16,082 nucleotides of DNA from Fimenecus sp045602655. GTDB lineage: Bacteria > Bacillota > Clostridia > Oscillospirales > Acutalibacteraceae. Below, piece after piece: positions 7,027-12,742 of this stretch; position 1 is the stretch's first letter; every line of letters begins with the position of its first letter. The notes beneath the pieces are model-generated. The model saw only the letters and a program-made list of their open reading frames with translations, was not told where the DNA came from and searched no databases. The stretch is from positions 1 to 16,082 of the forward strand of contig JAZSBY010000011.1 of assembly GCA_045602655.1 (NCBI GenBank), in the 5' to 3' direction. Both the position numbers and the translations under genes were made by a program.

Positions 7027-7349
7027 AAATAAGCGAAATTTGTGAAAAATTAAATCTCAAAATCCTTGTTGAAGGCGATGACGACCGTGAAGTCACAGGC
7101 GGATACTGTGGCGACCTTTTGAGTTGGGTTATGGGCAGAGCACAGACGGGTGATTGCTGGTTTACCGTAATGGGTAATATCAATGCGATTGCCGTTTCAG
7201 TCCTTGCGGATTGTGCCTGTATTGTACTTTGCGAAAACGCAACCTTGGATGAAGATGCAAAAACTCGTGCAGAAATGCAGGGTGTATGGGTGCTTTCATC
7301 AGAAGAAAATGCTTATACACTTGCTAACAAACTTGGTAAAACATTATGA
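7023..7349 (+). CDS. DRTGG-domain protein, canonical motif
   Basis: A 108-residue single-domain protein with the signature well preserved: DREVTGGYCGDLLSWVM at 21-37. The rest follows the domain pattern of helix, strand and a terminal Rossmann-like half (CACIVLCENA, then VWVLSSEENAY). DRTGG domains are thought to be ligand-sensing or protein-binding, with no confirmed chemistry. The start overlaps the hydrogenase-like stop (ATGA) with AGAGGAA upstream, and the end overlaps the PHP gene. It is the second, better preserved DRTGG gene of this operon, which suggests the two pair with each other or bind different partners. Confidence 0.88.
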   Translation: MKISEICEKLNLKILVEGDDDREVTGGYCGDLLSWVMGRAQTGDCWFTVMGNINAIAVSVLADCACIVLCENATLDEDAKTRAEMQGVWVLSSEENAYTLANKLGKTL

Positions 7350-8056
7350 AGTTGAAGTATGATTTTCATCTGCACTCGTGCTTGTCCCCCTGTGGCGATA
7401 ACGATATGACACCATATAACCTTGTAAATATGGCAAAACTTATGGGTTATGATATTATCGCCCTCACAGACCATAATTCCTGCCTTAATTGTCCTGCTGC
7501 TATAAAAGCAGGTGAGGAGGCGGGGATTACAGTTGTGCCCGGAATGGAACTTTGCACCTCAGAGGAAATTCATACTGTTTGTCTTTTTCCCACACTTGAA
7601 AAAGCATTGGAGTTTTCAGAATATGTAAAAAGTACAATGCCACAGGTGAAAAATGACGAGAGTATTTTCGGTAACCAATACATAATGGATCACCTTGACG
7701 GCATTTTAGGAAAGGAAGAAATACTTTTAACAACTGCGTCGGGAATAAGCATTGACGATGTTGTAAGTGAGGTTTCTCGTTTTGATGGTGTGGTTTTTCC
7801 TGCTCATTTAGACAGAGCATCGTATTCCGTGCTTTCTGTTTTGGGCTTTATGTACCCCGAAATGAATTTCAAGGTTGCAGAATTTACCCATAAGGCATAC
7901 ATTCCGCAGTATGAGGAAAAACACGGGCTTTTAAAAGGAATGAAGCACCTTCGTAATTCCGATGCACATTATCTCCAGAATATGGTGGAGCCATCCGTTG
8001 AAATCGACCTTCCTGAATGTACTGCACAGGCAGTAGTGGAATATCTGAAAAATTAG
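7346..8056 (+). CDS. PHP-domain metal-dependent phosphoesterase
   Basis: A 236-residue stand-alone PHP protein, predicted to hydrolyse a phosphoester with a cluster of two or three metal ions. The metal ligands expected for the family are visible: HLH at 8-10, TDHN at 41-44, GMEL with Glu68, His76 in the EIHTVCLF segment, FPAHLDR with His154, and SDAH with Asp206 and His208. The family includes RNase AM-like and 3',5'-bisphosphate phosphatases; the substrate here is unknown. It overlaps the DRTGG gene by 4 bases, has no strong ribosome site of its own, and ends the operon just before a palindromic repeat. Its link to a redox-sensing module suggests it may act on a signal or nucleotide (inference). 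Confidence 0.88.
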   Translation: MKLKYDFHLHSCLSPCGDNDMTPYNLVNMAKLMGYDIIALTDHNSCLNCPAAIKAGEEAGITVVPGMELCTSEEIHTVCLFPTLEKALEFSEYVKSTMPQVKNDESIFGNQYIMDHLDGILGKEEILLTTASGISIDDVVSEVSRFDGVVFPAHLDRASYSVLSVLGFMYPEMNFKVAEFTHKAYIPQYEEKHGLLKGMKHLRNSDAHYLQNMVEPSVEIDLPECTAQAVVEYLKN

Positions 8057-8057
8057 T

Positions 8058-8127
8058 GTCATTCTGAGTGATACGAAGAATCTGTCTTACTTACAAGAGA
8101 TTCTTCGTCGTACTTTCTCAGAATGAC
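8058..8127. repeat. 70-bp palindromic intergenic repeat between convergent genes
   Basis: The ends GTCATTCTGAG (8058-8068) and CTCAGAATGAC (8117-8127) are exact inverted copies. Inside, CGAAGAATCT (8074-8083) pairs with AGATTCTTCG (8098-8107). The terminal GTCATTCTGAG...GAAGAATCT pattern matches a REP/MITE-like repeat I know from many unrelated bacterial genomes (recall, not searched). It starts two bases after the PHP stop and ends five bases before the M23 stop, so it could also fold as a bidirectional transcription end, although no T-run follows. Confidence 0.75.
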
Positions 8128-8132
8128 TTTCT

Positions 8133-8795
8133 TTATATCTCCACCTCTTTACCGAAGTAGGCAGTAGGTGAAACATATTTACCGTTTCTCATCAGTTCAA
8201 AGTGCAGATGAAACCCATCTGCTTTTTCTATTGGTATTTCATCTAAAGCACCAATTTTCTGACCGGCTTTGACCTCTGCACCCGGTTGAACAACCCCATC
8301 TTTTTCCAACCCGTAGTATTTTGCAATAAAACCATTATTGTGGTCAATGGTAACAATTGTTCCCCAAAGCTCATTATGGTTAAGCTCTGTAACAACACCA
8401 TCGTAAATAGCTTTTATCTCATCGCCCTTTTGACCTGCAATATCCATTCCGTTGTGAGTTTTCCATTCTCCCGTGGTAGTGTTTCTTACAAGCTCGCCAT
8501 TGGAAAAAGCTTTTATAACTTTGTTGTTCAAGGGATATTCAAAATATATGGTGATTTTTTCCTCCGTGGTTGACTCCTCTCGGGTATCAGGAACATTCGT
8601 GACGGGGGTATTCACCTGAGCATCCTCCTTGTAGGGCTGGGTTTCAGTATTATCCGTAGGATTTTCAGACGGCTCTGCCTGAATATTATCCTTGTTGGAT
8701 AACCAAAGAGAAAAAAGCAATACAACACAAAGGGAAAAAGCACAAGCCGAATAAATTCTTCGTTTAATTCTTTCCTGTTTTTTTATACTTTTCAA
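8133..8795 (-). CDS. Membrane-anchored M23 (LytM) peptidase, SpoIIQ-like
   Basis: A 220-residue protein with a Lys/Arg-rich start, one transmembrane segment at about 14-33, a Thr/Glu/Asn-rich spacer to about 80, and an M23 metallopeptidase domain at about 95-215. The zinc motifs are complete: HNGMD (H114, D118) and HLHFEL (H196, H198). It should therefore be able to cut peptidoglycan cross-bridges outside the membrane, unlike M23 proteins that only act as scaffolds. Architecture and wording (DGVVT, VTIDHNNGFIAKYYGL, GAEVKAGQKIG) resemble SpoIIQ of spore formers. The start is a TTG at 8795-8793 (minus), eight bases after GGAGGTG. An ATG at 8846 is rejected because it lies upstream of the predicted transcript start. 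It is the only minus-strand gene and stands alone. Confidence 0.85.
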   Translation of the reverse strand: MKSIKKQERIKRRIYSACAFSLCVVLLFSLWLSNKDNIQAEPSENPTDNTETQPYKEDAQVNTPVTNVPDTREESTTEEKITIYFEYPLNNKVIKAFSNGELVRNTTTGEWKTHNGMDIAGQKGDEIKAIYDGVVTELNHNELWGTIVTIDHNNGFIAKYYGLEKDGVVQPGAEVKAGQKIGALDEIPIEKADGFHLHFELMRNGKYVSPTAYFGKEVEI

Positions 8796-8803
8796 AACAA
8801 AAG

Positions 8804-8832
8804 CACCTCCGTCTATATTTTTGACAGAGGTG
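8804..8832 (-). promoter_or_regulatory. Hairpin that buries the ribosome site of the M23 gene
   Basis: In the minus-strand RNA, CACCTCTGTC (8832-8823) can pair over all ten bases (one G-U) with GACGGAGGTG (8813-8804), with a 9-base AU-rich loop. The second arm contains the whole GGAGGTG ribosome site. The predicted transcript begins close to the first arm, so the hairpin would sit at the 5' end of the message. Confidence 0.55.
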
Positions 8833-8837
8833 GAAAG

Positions 8838-8867
8838 AATATACAAAATTTTAATTACCTGTTACAA
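8838..8867 (-). promoter_or_regulatory. Predicted promoter of the M23 gene
   Basis: On the minus strand, TTGTAA (8867-8862) and TATATT (8843-8838) are separated by 18 bases. The -35 and -10 are moderate sigma-A matches. No clear sigma-F or sigma-G pattern was found by eye. The start would fall near 8831. Confidence 0.4.
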
Positions 8868-8873
8868 GTAAAG

Positions 8874-8905
8874 AAAAAACGGACGGTTGCGGTTCCGTCC
8901 GTTTT
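8874..8905 (-). terminator. Minus-strand intrinsic terminator upstream of the M23 promoter
   Basis: ACGGACGG (8879-8886) and CCGTCCGT (8895-8902) form an 8-bp perfect stem, extendable to 11 with flanking A and T, around an 8-base loop. On the minus strand the stem runs into six U (8879-8874); on the plus strand only four follow. It therefore terminates minus-strand RNA best, yet no minus-strand gene ends here. Confidence 0.65.
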
Positions 8906-8907
8906 CC

Positions 8908-8985
8908 GGGCATTACTGCCCTGAGGGGTTGTTTGAGGATGGGGTATGTGTACTCTTTGTGAGTACGGGTATATAGTAAACTATA
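8908..8985. other. Run of three further inverted repeats in the M23-lexA intergenic region
   Basis: GGGCA/TGCCC with a TTAC loop (8908-8921), GTACTC/GAGTAC with a 5-base loop (8950-8966) and TATAGT/ACTATA with an AA centre (8972-8985) follow one another before the minus-strand terminator at 8874-8905. The region has no ORF of note. Read on the minus strand this could be a short structured RNA of about 100 bases ending at that terminator; a set of operators is the alternative. No known RNA family was recognised. The rest of the gap (8986-9071) is plain AT-rich DNA. Confidence 0.35.
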
Positions 8986-9071
8986 AATGTGAAAAAACAG
9001 TGAACATTATTTTAATAATCAAAAAATTTATTATGAATATGATAAAAATATAAAATTTTTAAGAAAATTAG

Positions 9072-9085
9072 CGAACAAATGTTTA
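9072..9085 (+). promoter_or_regulatory. LexA (SOS) box upstream of lexA
   Basis: CGAACAAATGTTTA fits the Gram-positive SOS box CGAACRNRYGTTYC except for the last base. It overlaps the -35 of the lexA promoter (9082-9087), the right place for autorepression. Confidence 0.75.
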
Positions 9086-9110
9086 CTTTTTGAAAATTAT
9101 ATGTTAGAAT
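9082..9110 (+). promoter_or_regulatory. lexA promoter with extended -10
   Basis: TTTACT (9082-9087) and TAGAAT (9105-9110) are separated by 17 bases. TGT directly before the -10 makes it an extended -10 (TGn), which would offset the weak -35. A TTAGGAG ribosome site follows before the ATG at 9163. Confidence 0.5.
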
Positions 9111-9162
9111 ATAGAAAAAAGTATGACTTTTTATGTAAAAATTTAAATTAGGAGTAATTCTT

Positions 9163-9753
9163 ATGCGTCCAATTACAGATACACAACAAAAAATCTATGA
9201 GTTTCTATGTGAACGCTCCCAATGTGGTGTTCCTCCGTCAGTTCGTGAAATAGGCTCTGCCGTGGGACTTCGTTCAACATCTTCTGTTCAGGCAAACCTC
9301 GATGCTTTGGAGGAGGCAGGGTATATTGAACGAGACCCCATGTTAAAGCGTTCAATCCGTGTTCTCGGTCAGGCAGAGAATGTGACAAGTGTTCCTCTTT
9401 TGGGAACTGTTACTGCAGGTATGCCGATTCTTGCAGTTGAGCAGATTGAGGGGTATATTGCATACAACGGCAGGGTTTCCCGTGATAAATCACTTTTTGC
9501 TCTTAAGGTTCGAGGGGAAAGTATGCTCTGGGCAGGTATTCTTGATGGCGATGTTGTAATCTGTGAGAAAACGCCCTATGCGGCAAATGGTGAAATCGTT
9601 GTCGCTATGATTGAGGACGAGGCAACAGTTAAGAGATTTTACAAGGAAAACGGTCATTTCCGTCTTCAACCCGAAAATGATGCTTTTGAACCAATCATCA
9701 CAAACGAGGTTGTTATACTTGGTAAAGTAGTTGCACTTTACAGATATTATTGA
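9163..9753 (+). CDS. lexA: LexA SOS-response repressor
   Basis: A 196-residue LexA of normal length. The N-terminal winged helix-turn-helix (about 1-68) includes PPSVREIGSAVGLRSTSSV, which places the recognition helix near 34-46. The S24-type self-cleavage domain follows, with the Ala85-Gly86 scissile pair in TVTAGMP, the catalytic Ser120 in VRGESM and Lys157 in ATVKRF. All parts needed for RecA-stimulated self-cleavage are present. Upstream lie an SOS box over the promoter and AGGAG, twelve bases before the ATG. A strong terminator follows, so it is a single-gene unit that should repress itself until DNA damage. Confidence 0.96.
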   Translation: MRPITDTQQKIYEFLCERSQCGVPPSVREIGSAVGLRSTSSVQANLDALEEAGYIERDPMLKRSIRVLGQAENVTSVPLLGTVTAGMPILAVEQIEGYIAYNGRVSRDKSLFALKVRGESMLWAGILDGDVVICEKTPYAANGEIVVAMIEDEATVKRFYKENGHFRLQPENDAFEPIITNEVVILGKVVALYRYY

Positions 9754-9764
9754 TTCATAGCTTT

Positions 9765-9805
9765 GGGGCTGTAAAAATACGAAAGTTTTTTGCAGTCCCT
9801 TTTTT
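9765..9805 (+). terminator. Rho-independent terminator after lexA
   Basis: GGGGCTGTAAAAA (9765-9777) pairs with TTTTTGCAGTCCC (9787-9799), 13 pairs with two G-U, around a 9-base loop, then six T (9800-9805). It lies 12 bases after the lexA stop. Confidence 0.85.
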
Positions 9806-9855
9806 GTAAATAACTTTGTATTTGCCCATTTATTCACCACTTTTCAACCTTTTTA

Positions 9856-9884
9856 TTGACTTTAATGTCCGTAAAATTTATAAT
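9856..9884 (+). promoter_or_regulatory. Promoter of the zinc-finger/murT/gatD-like operon
   Basis: TTGACT (9856-9861), 17 bases, then a perfect TATAAT (9879-9884). The start near 9891 would put the AGGAAGGTGAG ribosome site at the very 5' end, giving a leader of only about 18 bases. Confidence 0.7.
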
Positions 9885-9908
9885 GTTCATAGGAAGGTGA
9901 GATGAAAA

Positions 9909-10463
9909 ATGGCAAACCTTATATGTGCAAAATGTAATAAACGAATAGAAGAAAGTAATCTTGTGGAATGTCCTCATTGTTGGGAGATGTATCATAAGGA
10001 ATGCTGGGAAGAAACTAAATTCTGTCTCAGTTGTAAAAAATATAATTTGGACTTTGCAAGAATTCAGGCAGAAAAAGAAGAAGCAGAGCAAAAAGCAATT
10101 GAAGAAGAAAAACTTCAGGTGGAAACAGTTGAAGATACGGAAGAAAATGAAGAACAGCTTTTTATGATGCCTACCAAGGAAATTAACCATTCACCAATAG
10201 CAAATACAATTATACTTGTGTCCAGAATTGCATTGATTATCGGACTTGTTGCAGGTGTTGTGGTTGGTGCAGGCGGAATAATTGAAGCATATTCATTTGC
10301 AGGCAGAATTGTCAGTGTTGCTTCAGGACTTGTTGTTGTGGCAATTGGTTGGGTTGCATCCGTGCTTATTAACGGATTTGCTGACCTTATAAATAATTCA
10401 CAGAAGACTGCATATTACTTATCTCAATTAGTTAATAAAGATAAAAAGGAAATGGATGAATAA
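9909..10463 (+). CDS. RING/PHD-like zinc-finger protein with two membrane segments
   Basis: A 184-residue protein with an N-terminal zinc finger of eight ligands in cross-brace order: C6/C9, C21/C24, H29/C32, C39/C42. This C4HC3 pattern with Trp33 is like eukaryotic PHD or RINGv fingers and fits the prokaryotic RING finger family 1. A charged coiled-coil-like stretch (about 50-83, rich in Glu and Lys) follows. Two hydrophobic segments at about 97-124 and 132-155 come next, then a short charged tail. The finger is probably cytoplasmic. The start at 9909 is preferred; an ATG at 9902 is in another frame. The stop overlaps the murT-like start (TAATG), so the genes are coupled. Role unknown. It may hold the MurT-like pair at the membrane, where lipid II is (inference). 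Confidence 0.75.
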   Translation: MANLICAKCNKRIEESNLVECPHCWEMYHKECWEETKFCLSCKKYNLDFARIQAEKEEAEQKAIEEEKLQVETVEDTEENEEQLFMMPTKEINHSPIANTIILVSRIALIIGLVAGVVVGAGGIIEAYSFAGRIVSVASGLVVVAIGWVASVLINGFADLINNSQKTAYYLSQLVNKDKKEMDE

Positions 10464-11839
10464 TGGGAAAATTAAGATTTTTAATCGCAATTATTGTGGG
10501 AAAGGTTTCTGCTTTTTTGCTTGATAAGATTTTTAAAAGAGGCACTAATACACCCGGGGTGATTATGCTTAAAATATGTCCCGATGCACTTTCTCGTTTT
10601 GTGATGCCGAGAAAGACAATCTGCGTAACAGGTACAAACGGAAAAACAGGCACATCAAACCTTTTGACACATATTATCCGTAACAGCGGAAAAACGGTTG
10701 TAAATAATTCCAAGGGTTCAAATATGGCTCCCGGACTTGTATCGGCATTGGTGACACAATGTACTCTGAGCGGTAAGGTTACTGCCGATGTTGCTGTTTT
10801 AGAGGTGGACGAGCGTTCGTCACAGTATATTTATACTGAATTCACACCGGATTTTATCCTCTGTACAAATCTTTTCCGTGACTCAATTATGAGAAACGGT
10901 CATAGTGGATTTATCTTTGATAAAATCAACGACTATCTTAACAAAAAAACAACTCTTGTCCTCAATGGTAATGATGCCATTTCAGGACTTTTGGGTGAAG
11001 GGGTTTGCGACAGAGTTTTCTATTCAGTAGGCAAAACCGAAAGAAGCACAGCAACGTGTGCTGATACAGTTTGCGACCTTATTGCCTGCCCTAAATGTAA
11101 TCACAAATTGGATTATGACTTTTTCCATTATAATCATATCGGTGTACCAAAGTGTTCACATTGTGGATTCCAAATGCCGGAAAGCAGATTCTTCGCAAGT
11201 GATGTGGACTTTGAAAAAGGAACTTTCGTATTTAACGGACCACTTGGCGAAAGTCTTGTTTTACCATTCCAAAAAGGCAATTTCTTTAATGTGTTCAATA
11301 TAACAGGTGCTTGTGCTGTGTGCAGACTTTTAGGAATTGACCTTAATGACATTGGAAACAGTATCGAAGACCTTTCTTCAAAAACGGGACGATTTGAGAA
11401 TAAGAAATATGGTGGTGTTGAGGTTGTTTCAATGCTTTCAAAGAATCAGAATCCTATTTCCTGCTCACAGAGTCTTAAATTCCTTGACAGTACAGAAACT
11501 GAAAAGGATGTTGTGCTACTTATTACCGATTCAAACGATAAAGTCCACGGACACGAGGATATTTCTTGGATTTACGACACAGACTTTGCACCACTCAACA
11601 AGGATAGTGTAAAAACGATATATGTTGGTGGCACCCGTTGTTATGATGTAGCGAACTGTCTTGAAATCAAGGGTATCGACACGGGAAAACTTGTGCTTTT
11701 TGAAAATTATGATGAACTTGCCGACACAGTAAGTAAAAAGAGTATAGTGGGCAGAGATATTGTTGTGTATTTTGAACTCTACGCAACAAGTGTTGTTGAA
11801 AAGATTAAAAATGCAATGTCACAGAAAGGGGATAAGTGA
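10463..11839 (+). CDS. murT: MurT-like Mur ligase (lipid II isoglutaminyl synthase synthetase subunit)
   Basis: A 458-residue Mur ligase-fold protein. In known systems MurT activates the alpha-carboxyl of D-Glu in lipid II with ATP and, with ammonia from GatD, makes D-isoglutamine. Seen here are the ATP loop TGTNGKTGT (56-64, Lys61), VLEVDE (112-117), TNLFRD (135-140), the MurT-specific zinc ribbon (C209, C212, C231, C234), TGRFE (308-312) and HEDISWIYDTDF (364-375). Asp366 in that last segment matches the residue that completes the GatD catalytic triad in S. aureus. The segment usually reading like KNPxG is KNQNPIS (327-333), with an extra residue. A hydrophobic N-terminus (5-20) could touch the membrane. 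It overlaps the GatD-like gene by 4 bases. The family is secure; the exact reaction is not, because of its unusual partner. Confidence 0.88.
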   Translation: MGKLRFLIAIIVGKVSAFLLDKIFKRGTNTPGVIMLKICPDALSRFVMPRKTICVTGTNGKTGTSNLLTHIIRNSGKTVVNNSKGSNMAPGLVSALVTQCTLSGKVTADVAVLEVDERSSQYIYTEFTPDFILCTNLFRDSIMRNGHSGFIFDKINDYLNKKTTLVLNGNDAISGLLGEGVCDRVFYSVGKTERSTATCADTVCDLIACPKCNHKLDYDFFHYNHIGVPKCSHCGFQMPESRFFASDVDFEKGTFVFNGPLGESLVLPFQKGNFFNVFNITGACAVCRLLGIDLNDIGNSIEDLSSKTGRFENKKYGGVEVVSMLSKNQNPISCSQSLKFLDSTETEKDVVLLITDSNDKVHGHEDISWIYDTDFAPLNKDSVKTIYVGGTRCYDVANCLEIKGIDTGKLVLFENYDELADTVSKKSIVGRDIVVYFELYATSVVEKIKNAMSQKGDK

Positions 11840-11841
11840 TT

Positions 11842-12549
11842 ATGTCAAAAATGGTAATTGAAGTGCTTTATCCCGAATACAATAACCTTTACGGTGACAG
11901 AGGTAACTGCGAATACCTGGCAAAAAAGCTGAAACTTGCAGGGTACGATGTTGAAATAATTGAAACCTCACTTTTCGAGAAACCTGCATTTATAGAGGAT
12001 AAGGTAGATTTCCTTTTAATCGGTCCTTGTCAGGAAAAGCACCAACTTGTGGAAATTGAACATCTTAAAGAATACGCAGAGGCACTTAAAAACCGAATTG
12101 ATAACGGTGGTGTAATTCTTGCCACGGGAAATGCCTTTGAACTTTTTGGCCAGTATATTGAAAACCCCAAGGGTGAAAAAACAGAGTGCCTTGGTTTTTA
12201 TCCGTACTACGCAAAACAGTTTTCAAAATTGAGATACAACGATTGCAGTGTGGGTGAATTTGACGGAATGGAGATTGTAGGTTTTAAAAATCTTCTCAGT
12301 CATTCTTACGGCGAAAACACCCATCCGTTTTTAAGTATGAAAAAAGGGTGTGGAATGAATAAGGACTGCAAGGTTGAAGGTGTGAATTATAATAACCTTT
12401 TTGCAACCTATCATACAGGTCCGATTTTACCGCTTAATCCGCAATTTGCGGACTATCTTATTAAAATTGTGGATTATAATTATGAGGGTGTAACTCTTGA
12501 ATTTGAAAAACAAGCTTACGAAAGCAGACTAAAGGAATTGTTAAAGTGA
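11842..12549 (+). CDS. GatD-like class I glutamine amidotransferase-fold protein lacking the Cys nucleophile
   Basis: A 235-residue protein with the GatD/CobB-CobQ type fold. It has the N-terminal LYPEYNNLYGDRGN typical of GatD, and C-terminal TGPILPLNPQFADYLI, which matches the HGPLLPxNPxLAxxLI end of the family. Where GatD has AICGG with the catalytic Cys, this protein reads ATGNA (positions 94-98), so Cys is Gly. Where GatD has YLHGP with the catalytic His, it reads YHTGP, so the His is moved by one position. The oxyanion-side GGGQD is GPCQE. No other Cys sits in a nucleophile-elbow setting. Glutaminase activity is therefore unlikely. The ATG at 11842 has AAAGGGG ten bases upstream; a GTG at 11836 overlapping murT is also possible. 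It is the last gene of the operon. Confidence 0.8.
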   Translation: MSKMVIEVLYPEYNNLYGDRGNCEYLAKKLKLAGYDVEIIETSLFEKPAFIEDKVDFLLIGPCQEKHQLVEIEHLKEYAEALKNRIDNGGVILATGNAFELFGQYIENPKGEKTECLGFYPYYAKQFSKLRYNDCSVGEFDGMEIVGFKNLLSHSYGENTHPFLSMKKGCGMNKDCKVEGVNYNNLFATYHTGPILPLNPQFADYLIKIVDYNYEGVTLEFEKQAYESRLKELLK

Positions 12550-12594
12550 AGTTATTTATCGCACTAAATTGCTAAAATTTTTAACTTAAAACTA

Positions 12595-12623
12595 TTGACT
12601 TTAGTTTTTTGTGGTGCTAAAAT
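12595..12623 (+). promoter_or_regulatory. Promoter of the aromatic amino acid operon
   Basis: TTGACT (12595-12600) and TAAAAT (12618-12623) are 17 bases apart, and TGC before the -10 gives an extended -10. The start near 12630 would place the leader-peptide ribosome site AGAGGT (12643-12648) about 15 bases into the RNA. Confidence 0.75.
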
Positions 12624-12655
12624 ACTTTACAATCAGTAATGCAGAGGTAATTAAA

Positions 12656-12742
12656 ATGAAAACTCTTAATTTCGCAGCTGAATATTTTTACTTTAACTTT
12701 TTCTTTAATAAGGAAAGGTCATATTTCACTGCGGAAAAATAA
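12656..12742 (+). CDS. Phe/Tyr-rich leader peptide of the aromatic operon
   Basis: A 28-codon ORF with a good ribosome site (AGAGGT, seven bases before the ATG). Seven codons are Phe and three are Tyr. They cluster in EYFYFNFFF at residues 9-17, with another Tyr-Phe at 23-24. No Trp or His codon is present. It lies between a strong promoter and an intrinsic terminator, ahead of DAHP synthase and prephenate dehydrogenase, and its stop is just after RNA segment 2 of the attenuator. This is what a phe/tyr attenuation leader should look like: its translation speed reports the supply of charged Phe- and Tyr-tRNA. The peptide itself probably has no further role. Confidence 0.88.
   Translation: MKTLNFAAEYFYFNFFFNKERSYFTAEK

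Noticed and set aside
8796..8846. Longer M23 protein starting at the ATG at 8846
   Set aside because: That ATG overlaps the predicted -10 and has no ribosome site. The TTG at 8795 has GGAGGTG eight bases upstream and leaves a normal signal-anchor start.
9006..9019. ATTATT/AATAAT palindrome upstream of lexA
   Set aside because: Made only of A and T in very AT-rich DNA, so chance is a sufficient explanation.
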